The notes under the pieces were generated by a model. It was given only the letters and a program-made list of their open reading frames with translations. It ran no database searches and was not told the DNA's origin. A stretch of 64,000 nt of DNA from Ochotona curzoniae (Eukaryota > Chordata > Mammalia > Lagomorpha > Ochotonidae), in NCBI RefSeq assembly GCF_017591425.1, contig NW_024465777.1, positions 62,001-126,000 of the forward strand, written 5' to 3'. Position numbers and translations under genes: made by a program. Numbering within the stretch: the first letter of the stretch is position 1; every line of letters begins with the position of its first letter. Positions 38,101-50,569 of the stretch are shown one piece after another.

Positions 38101-38733
38101 ACTTCCCCAAGTCCAAAGTGTGCTGTGCTGAGTAGAAGTTCATGCAGCAAAGCCTGGGTTCCTGGCAGTGTGTGTATGGGTGGAGTGCTGGACTGAGAAT
38201 CATGCTATGGTCATCCCTTTGTTTTCCTGTTCTGGGCAGTCTGTGACCTTCTATGGGCTTCAGGTTTCCAGTTGTCCCAGGTGACCTGCACCAGGGCTTT
38301 CTGGTGGTGGAGATGGGCAAGGAGACCCTGCTCAGTCCTTCATCTGCTATGCAGCTGTGTGTCTTGGAGTTCTTGCCTTTTCTCATGAGAGAATCACTGG
38401 AAAAGAAGCCTCACGAAAGCACTATGGAAGTGAGGGCCATTTGATGGAAACCTAGCTTATCCCGACCAGGACTTTGGGTATCCAGGTAGACACATGAAGC
38501 CATGGAGATGTTCTGAGTGACAGCAGATGAGCAGTGGCTCCCCCTGTGTTATTTGTGAGGCTCCAGCACCTGCATCTCCTGGAAACCTGCTAAAAATCCT
38601 AGACTTCCAGCTTTGTCCTGATCACAGCCTCACAAACCTTGGTGTGAGCTCTATATTCTCTGTGTATTTAAAAACTTTTACTCTTATTTTTATTTCCTTG
38701 AAAGACAGAGAGAGATGAAATAAGAGTGAATGG

Positions 38734-38775
<42 letters not shown>

Positions 38776-41700
38776 CTTTCATCATCTGCTGTTTTCTTTC
38801 TACAATGCTTATAACAGCTTACTTTGGCTGACAAAACACAGGAGGCTGGAATTCTCACAGTCACCCCGTGGGTGACTGAAATCCAAACACTTGAGCTGAC
38901 ACCTGCTAACCCAGTGTGCACATGTAGGAAGCTGGAATGGGAAGCTGAGATTGGACTTGCACCTAAGCACTATGATGTATGATGTTGCCATTGTGCCCAA
39001 GGCAGATCCCAGAGGGCACTATCACACTGTCCTGTGTGTTCTGATGCAGCAGGAGTGTGAGGGCTGCATGTGGAAACAAGGACATTGGCCAAGGGATAGC
39101 AGTGACTGAAAGAGGGCAGTTTTGGTGGAAACTATCTTAAAACTGGATTTGGGGCACATAGAAGCAGTAAGGGTCACCCAAGGTTGAAAGTACTTTCTTG
39201 GCGTTAGTTTTCCGTGATACAGTAGAGTGATACCCCTTCTCTAACTCCTCTTCTTCTTTTCTTCCATTTTTCCATTCCCACAATTTCCTTCATATTATTA
39301 CAGAAGTGTAGTCCTTTAAAACAGTTACAGGCTTAACATTGTGATGCTTAAGTGTGTAATGGCATTTTAGCTAAGGGAATGGTAGAAAATCAAGCATCAG
39401 GTTGTCAAGGTAAATTTAACATTTTGTTGGTAATCCTCCTTTTATTCAGTTTTAGAGATACAAACTGAATCATGTCCACATTTCCTGGTGTGCGTATCTT
39501 CATCATATTGTTCATTTATAAGAATATATGTTTTTGTATATGTGTGTATATATATATATACACACACACATATCCATATAGTATGTGTAAAAATATACAC
39601 ATATATTTGCTGTATATCATGAGAACCTATGGCCTTAATAACGTTTGGAGTGTCTTTTTTCACTAAGCATAATAGTCTTCACCTGAGACCATTTTGTTGC
39701 ACATGTAGAATTTCATTCTTTTTAATAGCTGTGTAGTACTCTATAGAGTTTCTTTATCCTACTCTTTTTTGACATGCATCTGATGTTTCAAATTTTCTCT
39801 ATTGTGACGTGTGCTGTTGTAAACATAGGGATGCAGATTGCTTTCTTGTATTCATATTTCACTGTATTGGATATTTTCCAAGAGTAGGATACCTGGGTCA
39901 TGTGGTAGATAAAGTTCCAGTTGTCTGAGAAATCTCCATAGTGATTTCATAGTGTCTGTATTAGTCTGCACTTCCACCCACAATGCAGTAGGGCAAGTTT
40001 CACCTCAAATTCTTGCCAGCAGGAGTTGTTAGTAGATTTGTGTGGGTAGGACATTCTCCAAATATGACGACTTTGAACAAAAGTCTGGGATGGGACCTGA
40101 TCCTATTGGAGGACCAGGCTCTACATGACCCTTCTCTCCCCACAGCTATGACATCGCCCTAGGAAGGCTAGTCCGCTGTGTTGAGCTGACAGAGAACATC
40201 CAGCTTGCCAGGCTGCCTCCTCGCAGCTACAAGGTGCCACATGGGACACCATGCTACGTCGTTGGCTGGGGCTTCATCACCTGTACGTACTGGGCCAGGG
40301 AGAGGAGCATAAACAGAGGGCCTGGGGGGGTGGGCAAGGCCAATGATGCAGTGCTGCACAGTGCATACAGAATGGGAGGGCTGTTGGGAGGAGAATCCAC
40401 CATAAATCTGAAGGCTAGAACACTGTGTACCTTGGATGCATCGCTGTTGGAAACCTAGTCATGCTGCAGGATATGTGCATTGTTCTCTGTCCCTTCAGCT
40501 GATGGAGAAACCTCAGATGAACTCCATGAGGGGCTTCTGCCTGTGGTGGACCATGAACACTGCACTCAGCCAGATTTGTGGGGTAACACTGTGAGACAAC
40601 TGCATGTGTGTGCCGGTGGGGAAGGACCTGCTGCCTGTAATGTAAGTTGGCTCACCCGTGCCATAGGGAGCAGGTTTCTGGGTTCCCTCTGCCATACCCA
40701 TGGAGGTGGATAAGTTTTCTTCTCTGCTGGCCCCAGTCAGGCTCCAGGCCAGCCATGACATGGAGGAAGTCAGCACAGCCCACACACTCTGATCACGCAC
40801 ATCTCACAGGCCCCCTGAACCTGGGACCATCACTGTCCCTCTTCCTGCTCAGGCTTCCCCAGCAGCACAGCAGGGACACTCACACCACCACCTTGAGTCT
40901 CCCACTCTGGGCTCTGCAGGGATCCTCAACCACTGTGCTGTGGGAGCTGAGTCCTCCTGGGCAGCAGGGAAGGTGCTGCCAGCAGGGGGCGCTGGCGTCT
41001 CTCGGGGCTCCCTCTGTGCCAGGGGCTGTGCTGAGGTCCTGTGTGTGTCCCTTGCTGCTCAGCAGCTGTGGTAGCACAGACCCTGGTCCTGGCCAGCTGA
41101 GGGCCTGAGACTGAGGGAGACGTGCAGCAGTGTGGGTGTGTCTACAACCCCTAGGTCACGGTCAGGGACAATTCCAGCTGAGATGTGGCTCAGTTCACCC
41201 CTTTGATCTTCACAGGGTGACTCTGGAGGCTCCCTCAACTGCCCCACAGAGGATGGTTCCTGGGAAGTGCAAGGCATAGTCAGCTTTGGTAACAAACAAG
41301 AGTGCGAGGACCCCACAAAGCCTTCGGTGTTCACTCGTGTGTCGTGCTTTGTTGATTGGATTAAGCAGGTAAGGACTGGATACTTATAGGCTCTCCAGAT
41401 AGGGGCTGTGAGATGGGGGAGGGTGGGCCGATCCTGATGAGGAACTACAGGGATCTTAGAAGAGCCATGGGGGAAAGGATTTGGGGACATTTCCGAGGCT
41501 CCTGGGGATATGTTCTATTCTTTGTTACATCAGAGCTTCACAGGCTTTGGGTGCAGTTTTGTATTCCGTTTTCAGTGAGTGTTTCTCAGTGTGTCCTCTG
41601 GTGGGGACATTAGTTTTCTTCTTTTTTTTTTTATTGTTAATGACACTTTTCATAGGGAACCTGGTAGGGGAGATGTAGAATGAGCAATAATAATGAGGGA

Positions 41701-42075
41701 TGCTGAGAGTTATGATTGGGCAAACCAAGGCCCCAGCATCTTCTGATGACAGTTGGTCACAGACACCTAAATCTGTCCATGACTGCAGCAGTGACCACCA
41801 TTAGAGTTCATGTAAATATGCACAAGGGCCTGTGATAGGAACTTTGGTGGTTTATTCAAGCTCACTGATGATGTAAGTACTATGATCACCACTCCCGTTA
41901 GAGAGGAAGCTGAGACTCGGAGAGGGCAGGCCATTCTCTCCCTGGAGTCACAGAGAGTGAACGGTCAGGCTGGGAGCTGACCCCTTCCATGTGACTCCAG
42001 AACCTGTGATGCTAACCATAATGTTTTGTCTTCTCCTCTTTTCAGGTCCTTAGCACTTGCTCCTGCTGCCCATGA
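35136..42075 (+). CDS. Unit C: elastase-family serine protease, intact, 8 exons, 277 aa, divergent substrate pocket
   Basis: Coding exons are 35136-35175, 36156-36265, 37504-37601, 37728-37850, 40146-40282, 40499-40641, 41216-41368 and 42046-42075, all with consensus splice sites and a frame that closes at 277 residues. The protein has a signal peptide, a propeptide ending PSSR34, activation site R34/VVNG, and a full triad H80 (TAGHC), D126 (YDIAL), S220 (GDSGGS), so it should be an active secreted protease. Pocket residues differ from unit B: Ala-Ala at 189-190, Gly at 216 and Ser at 226, and GDSGGP has become GDSGGS. Two N-glycosylation sequons lie in exon 4 (NVT 85-87, NVS 96-98). The tail is CSCCP. 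I chose the ATG at 35136 because it aligns with the unit B start and has a good ACC context; an in-frame ATG at 35121 would add MSKLT but sits only about 6 bases after the expected start site. Closest families are CELA3, CELA2 and CTRC. Confidence 0.87.
38690..39010 (-). mobile_element. C-repeat SINE with (GA)n, unit C intron 4
   Basis: Same ancestral insertion as in the other units; GA run at 38737-38773. The unit D copy is at 59,860-60,160. Confidence 0.65.
39200..40050 (-). mobile_element. Antisense LINE-1 3' fragment, unit C intron 4
   Basis: Contains TAGAATTTCATTCTTTTTAA and CTTCCACCCACAATGCAGTA, matching unit D 60,360-61,170. A short (TA)n(CA)n run lies at about 39,546-39,572. Confidence 0.6.
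40870..41150 (+). promoter_or_regulatory. Unit C intron 6 conserved block with CTCF-type core
   Basis: Core at 40979-40995, plus strand. The flanking CT-rich and GT-rich text matches units A, B and D more closely than the adjoining exons do. Confidence 0.7.
41850..42021 (+). repeat. MIR SINE, unit C intron 7
   Basis: GAAGCTGAGACTCGGAGAGG and GTGACTCCAGAACCTGTGAT phrases just before exon 8. Confidence 0.65.
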
Positions 42076-42090
42076 TAACCCCACATCCTG

Positions 42091-42103
42091 TATAAAGAAT
42101 GAA
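42091..42103 (+). terminator. Unit C polyadenylation signal, variant
   Basis: The aligned position reads AATGAA (42098-42103) rather than AATAAA. A TATAAA variant lies just before it (42091-42096). Units A, B and D keep AATAAA at this place. Confidence 0.5.
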
Positions 42104-42109
42104 GATCTC

Positions 42110-43010
42110 TCAAAGTGTTATAAAGTGTTCTTCATTGCCTCTTATTTTTGACCTGTTCGTAAGATCTGAAAGGTTTTTGCAGAGGTGAGATCAGAGTCAA
42201 CCTCTCACATGAGGACCAGAAAATCCTGGTGCCCAGGGAGATGTAGAAGTCATAAGGGGTCACACCCTGTTGCTTGGACAAGAATGGGGATTCTCAGAGC
42301 CGGATTTCTAGTGTTGAAATGGAGGCAGTCCCATGATTAACAGGACTATTAGGTTCCCCAGAATGATTCTCTAAAGAGTAGTGGTTTTCCCATGCAGGCA
42401 CAACACACAGTGATAAACCTGCAGAGAACCTGAGCTTGCCTCTCAGGATGTTTGTGTTAGATTGGAAGCACCAAGGATTTTTGCCTACTGAATTGCTGGA
42501 GAAGGATGTCATGGTATTTCTTTCATTGATTCATTTAATGTCATTCATTCCACATGTCAGAGGCAGACTCTAGTAAGAAGGGTCATGAGGATCCTTCTCT
42601 GACTATTTAAAGGCAAAGAAAAATGTGGTTCATTATTTAAAGAAAAATGTGCATGGCACAGGCATTCAGGAACTACTGACTGGCTCCATGTTCATGGCAG
42701 CCTTCGACTAAGATTCCAGAGGTGTGTGTGAGAACCCAAGGTCGAGTCCTTGTTTAAGGATGAGGAGACACACAGGGACTTGGTAATTTGCAAATCTGAA
42801 CATATGTCAGGGCTCAGCAAGGAGTCATGGAGGTCAGAATAACATCTGCTGTGTGGGCAGAAGAAATGCCAACACAGCTGAGGCCCTGAATTCGTGTTTC
42901 TCTTGAGCTCCACACAATGAGGCCGTGGCCCCCAGCAAGGACACACATCAATCACTCTCAGTGTTCATGAACTTCATTGTTGCCTTCCATTAAGAGTCAT
43001 GCTTCTTGTG
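42110..43010 (+). other. Unit C downstream flank
   Basis: Aligns with 63,120-64,000 after unit D and, less well, with the flanks of A and B. No gene is seen. Confidence 0.6.
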
Positions 43011-43014
43011 TCTG

Positions 43015-43353
43015 GTGTTGGTGCAGTAGTTCGAAGTGTTGTTGACACAGCGAGTCCCTGCTACTCTACTTCCAGTCCAACCCCTTTATATTTGGCCTGA
43101 GGAAACAGTGGATAAGTCCCAGGTGTTTGGTATCCTGCTGCCCATGAGGGAGGCAAGTATGAGTTCCAGGCCTCTGGTTCTTGCCCATTCCAACCCTGGC
43201 TGTTTTGTCCATTGTGTAGTACATCATGTGATAGGTAATATTTCTCTGTGTGTTTATGTGTGTGTTCCTGTTTTTTTCCCTTTCTGTCACTCTGTTTTAA
43301 AAATAAACAAATCTTGGACACATACTATGTTTATAAAACATGTAAACATATAA

Positions 43354-43385
<32 letters not shown>

Positions 43386-43390
43386 GTTTT
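43015..43390 (+). mobile_element. C-repeat SINE and (CA)n(TA)n run
   Basis: Plus-strand SINE, degraded, ending TTTTAAAAATAAACAAATC. A CA run at 43,354-43,376 follows, then TA repeats to 43,386. Confidence 0.55.
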
Positions 43391-44049
43391 TCATAGTGAG
43401 TGACACCTGTGCCATTCAACTGAGTTCCTGAGTTGGCAATTTGGAGAGGATTTGTGGGAGCTTTGGAAACACACAGGCATTGTTCACTCTGACCAAGGCA
43501 AATGCCCTAAAGGTGTGGGTAGATGTAGCAGGACTGAAAATTCTGAATGTCCACCTCCTCCTGATGGGGGAACGCAGGGCCCATGGAGATATCGCCAGAA
43601 TGATAGGATCAAGCACAGTGAGATGTGGTGTTCAGGCATGGTGACCACATAGAATTCCACCCAGTCTCAGAGAAGGGATGAGACCTGCTATGGACCATTA
43701 TCACCATACATGGGAATCAGAGGTTTAGGAATTCTTGCCACAAGTTGCTAGTTATTTGATTAACATTTCAATTTTTGTTAAGAAACATCTTTAAATTTCA
43801 AAAATCATACATCTAGAACAATTTTGATCAGTAACTTTATTTTCTGAGTATGACATTGTGGCCTTATGTATTAAGCATCCCATTTGGAGCACCAGGTAGA
43901 GTGCTGGTTAATCTTCTTTTGATTCAGCTCTGTGTTAGTGTTCCATGGAAGGCGGTTGTATATATTTGTGATCACTCAGAGTCTGAGGGTGCAACCTCAG
44001 TGTGAGTTACTAATTCAGTTACAAGTGAGATCCTGGAGAATTTCTAATT

Positions 44050-45350
44050 CTACTTTATAATCTTTCCATTTTTTAGCTGGTTAATGTGGTAAACTTCTTT
44101 TTTGTGTGAAAGGAACATTTTCTTATTTTTTCAGTTTTAAGTATTTCTTTAATAATTTTCTTTTCATGATATGTTTCCATATGCCAGAGATTTTTTCTTC
44201 CATCCCTCAATACCAACCTGCTTTTCTCCATATTATTACAATAGTATAATCCTTCTGGAAAATGCACAACTCCAGCATTCTTCTATGTAAGTGCACAACT
44301 ACGTTTTAGGCATAGACAGTAATAGGAAGTTTAGCATCCTATTCTCAAGACATATTTAGCAGTTTCGGGTGTCCATCCTTGATTTGGAATTAGAGATGCA
44401 TACTGAAATGTATCCACACTTCCTATTATGTTCGTCTCCATTATATAGTTTTTGTAGTTGAGTATATGCACATATATATTTACCTAAATAAGTTTTGCTG
44501 TTGTATTTTGCATAAAGTTTGCCTTGTATCAGAGAGAACATATGGTATTTGTGCTTCTTAAGTGCTTGCTAGAGTTGACTCTCTGCAATCTGAAGCCAGA
44601 AGCCAGGAATTTAAACTATGTCTCCCACATGGATTCCAGGGATGCAGTCACCTAAGCCATCTCTTGTTCATTCCAAGTATATATCTGCAGGAATCTGGAA
44701 TCAGGAGAGGAGGAAAGAATTGAACCCAGTTATGTGTTTCTGGTATTGCAAGGGTACTTGTCTTTACTCTTCGAAATACGTATGTTGGGCAGGTACACAG
44801 AAAGACTGAAGGTTTCTATCTCCTTGTTCATTTCCCAATGCTTGCAACAGCCAGAATTGTATCAGATAGAAGGTTGGAAGATTCTTGGGTCATGTGCTTT
44901 TCCCCCTAGGAGCCTGATTGACAATGTTATAGGGTGTACAACCTTTCACTCCATACTGCTGCATCTTTATCTCATGTTTAAATACCCTAAATTACATCAC
45001 ATTGTTCCAGTTTTAAAGGCGGAATCATTATATACTGAGGGTATAGTCCTGCTGCTAGCTTTTTCCTTGTGACCTTAGATTTCTGAGATCTCTATGATGC
45101 TTTTTCTCTAGTTCATGGCTGCAAGTGTGTACCCCTCATGGGACAAAACCAGTTATAGGTCTTTATACCTTCTGGTTGACACTGAGAGAAGGGCTCATTT
45201 TCTGTGCCTGCAAAAAGTGCTTCAGTGACATTTTTGTATATACCACCAGATACACCTGTGTGAGAGTTTTTTTCGGGGAATATTCTCAGAAATGGAATTG
45301 CTGAGTGGGAAGTTTGCTCATTTCTGAAGGAACTACATGAGTAACACTTG
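44050..45350 (-). mobile_element. Antisense LINE-1-like fragments
   Basis: Text at 44,150-44,560 resembles the antisense LINE-1 in intron 4 (TTCATGATATGTTTCCATATG; CAGAGAGAACATATGGTAT). About 45,080-45,350 is a second, more decayed piece (GGAATTGCTGAGTGGGAAG). Confidence 0.5.
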
Positions 45351-45830
45351 TTAAAAGTCCCTGATCTTTTGTCATCCTCTGTCTCTCATGTGTCAAATTC
45401 TCTCCTATTCTTACCATAAAGTCCTACCAGCCCCTACATCCTCTTCCAGCCCAAGAGCTGAGGGAGGACAGTACAGGAGCAAGGCAGGCTGAACATAAAT
45501 GTACACAATGTGGTGTATGCTCTCAGGGTTCTTCCCAGATGAATGCAATAATTCAGGAATGCTATTCATCTTGCTGGTTTATGGGTGAGGAATCCCTTCC
45601 AATGTCCATTGGCTGACACAGTTGACTTTAGAGTCTCCATTAGTTCAGATATTTGGTGTCAACATTTGGCTGGGTAGTTCCATATGCTCTGTTCTCCATT
45701 CTTTGGCATCACACCAGATATGTTCTGCAGGTCCCGGTGGAATACCAAGTTCTCTATGTGCACTATGGTGTGCTGTTTAATACTCCATCCTTTACACTGA
45801 GGAGGACAGGTTTTCATAGGTGGTCCCATG
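45351..45830. other. Spacer, nothing identified
   Basis: No coding or repeat signature recognised with confidence. It may be the 5' part of the repeat-bearing element that follows. Confidence 0.4.
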
Positions 45831-48800
45831 GACCAGGGATAGGCAACCCAGACTCAGCCAGACTGCATCCACCCAACTCTGAGATTCATGGGCTTGGCAC
45901 TCACCATGGAGTTGGGTCCCAGAACCCAGGCCAGGTGAATTGAGCCCCACAAGAGCCCCCACATCTAGGGTTCACGGATTCAGCACCAGGAGAGCTGGCC
46001 CCACCAGATCCCACCTCTGGGTCTCACAGATCAAGCATGTGCCTTGGAGGCAGGCCCAAGGACCTGAATCAGTTGACCTGAGCCACACTGGAACTGCCAC
46101 CACCTGAGTTAGCGGACCTGGCACCAACCATGCAGTTGTGTTCAAATACCCTGGCCAGATTATCCTAAACCTTCTTATTCTCAACAGCCAAGACTCACAA
46201 ACCTAGCATCCACCTTGCAGGTGGGCAAAGGACCCTTCCAACTTCAGAATTCATGGGTCTGATATCAACGGGCCCCAGACTGGCATGGCTCATGTCACCT
46301 CAGCATCTACCAGGGTGCTTCAGCCGGATTCATTACAATCTTTATACAGGTCCAACTTACGCAAGTTGTTTCATAGCCTAGCTATACACAGTCGTCTCCC
46401 ATCCTGGATCTACTGTGCCCTGCTGGTGTGGCCTGGCTCAACCACTCCTGTACCCTATCCTGGTTCTCATTTCTGCCAATGGATGTTTAGAATTGGCCTG
46501 ACCCAGTGCACTCCCAGACTGGATCACATGTAAGCAGGCAGGTACTGTAACTAGGCCTGGTTAGGACTGCTTCTTGCCTTGTTACTTGCACTTAACTATA
46601 GGGATTGCAACCTGAAAAAGGGGCTCATCAAGCTCCTCTGTCCAATGTCCTCCCAGTAGCAGGCCTTGGCTCCTGCTGGTGTGTGGGAGAGCCAGGGTCC
46701 CTGGCTGGGCTGCAACACCTGTCTGCTAGAGCTGAAGACTACAGATAGGTCATGTTAGGCTATGTCAAAGTATCCACCAGCATGTGCAAGACCCTGTTCT
46801 GGGAATGGGCCTGGTATTATAACTCTGTGAACTCTCCTGCTGGGCTGCAGTTCCCACTGGTGAATGCAAAGGTGGGGGTTGTGATTGGTTTAGGATTCAA
46901 ACGCTGTGACACTCATCAATATGTATGTGGGCTGGAGCTGGGGGCGGGCCAAATGGGGTTAGGCTTTAGCACATGCTGGTGCTCATGAGAGCTAGAATGA
47001 TTGTGGGACTGGGCTATGCCACTGCACCTGCCAGGTCACGTAAGAGCCAGGTGTTGACGTGGGCCAGCCTGGTCTCGACTGTAGCATCCTTTGGTGAGAA
47101 CAGTAATGGTTGTGGACCATTTGGGCAAGGCTCAGTATTACCTGCTTGGTGCTAGGACTGGGGGAGGCCATGTCAAGCTGGGCAGAGCACATATGGCATG
47201 TATGAGATCTGTTGCTCAGAGCAGGCCTGTCAGAGGAACTAGTGGGACTGTCGTGCTTGGCTACAGCTGATGCTGGTGATAGTGAGAGCCAGGTTGGGCG
47301 GTTGCACTCTTCAGCACATGTGTGAGCTGGCTCAGGTGTGAGGTTTGGGGAAGGGCTAGGCAGGTTAAATGCACAGCACACCCTGGTTTTGTACATTTGT
47401 GATGTGTCTGGGTGTGGGCCAGGCAGGATCAGTCTATAGCACAGACTGGTATAAATGAGAACCAGTGTGGAGGATGCAGGCCAGGCCAGACCAGGTTGGG
47501 CCACGCATCCACCACTTCACATTAGAACTGTGGTTCAACTAGGCTCCTGTACCCACTGGTGAGGACTGGGGGTGGAGGCTGACTATGTTGAGCCAGTCTG
47601 TAACACATGCCTATGAATACTGAGACTGTTGATGAGTCAGTTCAGACTGGACCACAATCATACTGACATATGCATTACCCAGGGCTGTGAGTGAACTTGG
47701 TAGAGGACCTTTGTGGCCTTTCTTGTTTGGTTGCTGCTTCTACTGGTGAGCATCAGAGCTGAGTCTGGGGGTGGGCTGGTCTAGGGGTAGGCCAGGCTGG
47801 GTTAAGCTGACACAACTGCTGGTACACATGAGAGCCTGATTGGGTATAGCCAACTGGACTAGGCAGTAGCACTAACTGGCAAGTGCTGGCATTGGGTGGG
47901 AGTCATGTCAGGCTGAAACGTGGTACCTACTGTCAGGTACAGGATATGGGCCTGGGAACATGACTGACAGGGGCAACTGTGTGCACTCCCATGCTAAGTT
48001 ATTCCTCTCACTGGTGATTATGGGAATCAGGCTTGGGGTTGGGCCAGGCTGGGTAGGGTCGTGGTACCTGTTGGAATATATGAAGGCCAGATATGCTGGT
48101 TAGTCAGGTTGAGCTGGTTTGTAGCACCGATGGGTATGTTGAGGACTGGTCGGGATGCAGCCTGGACTAACTAGGTTAGACCACAGCAAAGGCTGGCATG
48201 TACAGAAACTGGGGCAAGAGGCAGGCTTGGTAGTGGTTATTGTGGGTTGCCTCAACCAGGCCATGGCACCCTAGACATGCACGATGATGGGTTTGTGGCG
48301 AGCTGGATGGGCTGAGGTGCAACATCCATTGGTTCACATCAGAGATGGGGCTGGGGAGGGCTGACCAGGCAACTGCATCCACTGGTATATCCACTGGTAT
48401 TGGCTGGTGAAGGTGACAAACTGAACTAGACCTTGCACTGGCTGGTGCACAGAAGAGTCAAGTCTGACATCACCTCATCTTTGATGACCCTTTATTGGAG
48501 ACTCTCTGATTAGACTGCTGAACCTTGGCCACAGGGAAGTATCACAGGATGTGCAGTGTGACCTTGGAGTGCTTGTGTTGGGATTGGGTCTCCTCAATTG
48601 TTGATGCCTGTGTGGTGGACAGCATGTCTAGATGCACTAGGAGGACATGGCAGCCAGCTTATCCAGGCCAGTAGAGGGATATCAACTGTCTGATCAGAGG
48701 ATATAAAGCAGAAAAAGTTGCACAATTCTCCTGGCCAAGGTTTGCGACATGTTCCTGTGTCTGTGGATGTACTAAGATGCACTGACAGACCTTGGAAAGA

Positions 48801-49125
48801 TTTTCTCAACTCGGGAGCAATGAAACTAACAACTGTTCAGAACTATCAGAATCATTACAGTAACACCCTCAGAACATTCTGTTTCACACTGGAGTCTCTA
48901 TGGTGTCATCAAATTACCTTCCCCCATCCCTGGTTCCTGATGTAGTTCAGCAGCAAGGAGTCCCCACTGACCCCTCCTCACTTGCTAACACAGAAGAAAA
49001 TAAAATTGTTCCACCCACCCTCCTTGATACCTGAAATTCCCCGCCCTAATCAGAAGCACAGACAGGCATACATCCCATTCAACTATGTTAGCAATAGTAA
49101 AAAGAAAATTAAAAAAAAAATAAGG
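45830..49125 (+). repeat. GC-rich degenerate tandem-repeat element upstream of unit D
   Basis: A first type of unit (45,830-46,300; phrases such as ATTCATGGGCTTGGCACTCA) leads into the same GGGCTGG / CACTGGTGA array seen before B and C (46,620-48,430). A 3' unique part (48,430-49,110) ends in an A-rich tail. Its TCTCTGATTAGACTGCTGAA resembles TCTCTAACTGAACTGCTGAT at about 11,378. Confidence 0.5.
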
Positions 49126-49261
49126 AAAAGGTAAGAGCAGCATGTCAATGTAGTTTTCTAATCACTCCATGGCACCAAATCCATCCCAACTCATAAATCA
49201 TTGGTATGTCAAGAATTGACATAAGTGTATTGAAATTAAGTGTAAGTTAGAAATTTAGTTC

Positions 49262-49600
49262 CTAGGCCTGGCGGCGTGGCCTAGCGGCTAATGTCTTTGC
49301 CTTGATCCCAAATGGGCACTGGTTCTAATCCCTGCAGCTCCACTTCCCATCCAGCTCCCTGCATGTGGCCTGGGAAAAGTAATCGAGGATGGTCCAAAGC
49401 TTTGGAATCTTGCACCTGTGTGGGAGACCTGGAGGAGGTTTCTGGCTCCTGGCTTTGGATTGGCGCAGCACTGGCCGTTGCTCTCACTTGTGGAGTGAAT
49501 CATCAGATGCAGAAGATCTTCCTCTCTATCTCTCCTCCTCCCTCTATATCTGACTTTGTAATAAAAATAAATAAATCTTAAAAAAAGTGAAAAAAAAAGA
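49262..49600 (+). mobile_element. C-repeat SINE, young pika-like copy
   Basis: Starts GGCCTGGCGGCGTGGCCTAG and ends in AATAAAAATAAATAAATC plus A-rich tail. It is the least decayed SINE in the window and the best clue to the host lineage. Possible target-site duplication around AGTTCC on both sides. Confidence 0.8.
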
Positions 49601-49614
49601 AGGAAATTGAGTTC

Positions 49615-49915
49615 CAGGGCTGGTCCTAGCCTTGTATACACCAGGATCCCATATGGGTGCATTTGTATCCCAGTAGTCCCAATTGCCATCAGCTCCTTAC
49701 TTGTTGCCTTGGAAAGCAGTCAAAGATGGCCTAAAGCCTTGAAATCCTGCATCCACATGGGAGACCCAGAAGAGGTTGTTGGCTCCTGGCTTCAGATCGA
49801 CGCAGCTGAGGCTGTTATAGTTGCTTGGTGTGTGAATCAACAGACTGATCTTTGTCTCTCTTCCTCTCTGTATATCTTATTTTGCAATAAAAATTTAAAA
49901 TATCTTTAAAAAATG
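49615..49915 (+). mobile_element. C-repeat SINE, second copy in series
   Basis: Plus-strand SINE lacking part of its head (GGATCCCATATGGGTGCATT onward), ending in AATAAAAATTTAAAATATC. Confidence 0.7.
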
Positions 49916-49934
49916 TTGGATTCCTTTTTTTTTC

Positions 49935-50560
49935 TCAGAAGAGTAATATTGGCCACATTTTAAAGACTTCCTTCATGGAAAATATTCTCAAATTATCTTT
50001 AATTGGATTTGTAGTCAGATAAGGGGAGAGAGAGCAAAATGAGAGTGAGCAATGGCTCTCATTTACTGGCTCACTCTGTAAATGCCTGCAATGGCTGTCA
50101 ACAGTTTGGATCAAATACAAAGCCCAGTCAAGGAACTTAGTCTCCTACCTGAGTAGCACAAATGCAAACACTTGGGACATCTCTGAGTATTGAAGAAAGC
50201 AGGCAAGCCAAATGAGGATGCAGGCATCGTACTCATTTTCATGATATATTTCCATCTGGGATTTCCCTTCTCCCCTCTACAAATCCCTTTTCCCTCATTG
50301 ATTTCCTCTATATTATTACAATGATATAGTCCTTCATAGAGTTGTAACTCCATCCATTCTGCTATTTAAGTGTATCCTGATATTGTAGGCATGGACAATG
50401 GCAGAACGCCCAGCATATCATTGTTAAGATATACTTAACAGAATCATTGTGATTCCATCTTTGATTTGGAGGAGAGATGCACACTGAATTGTATCTTCAC
50501 ATCTGTATATAATAGTCTGTATTACAAATTTACTATACATCTCCTTAAAAACTACAAGGA
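49935..50560 (-). mobile_element. Minus-strand SINE and antisense LINE-1-like piece
   Basis: A short SINE remnant (about 49,960-50,215) followed by antisense LINE-1 3' text (TTTTCATGATATATTTCCAT; ATATTATTACAATGATATAG). Confidence 0.45.
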
Positions 50561-50569
50561 AAATGACAG

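Noticed and set aside
46992..47504. A 170-codon minus-strand open frame, and a 158-codon one at 29,421-29,897
   Set aside because: Both are antisense to GC-rich degenerate tandem repeats, where long chance frames are expected. No domain, signal peptide or conserved motif is seen.
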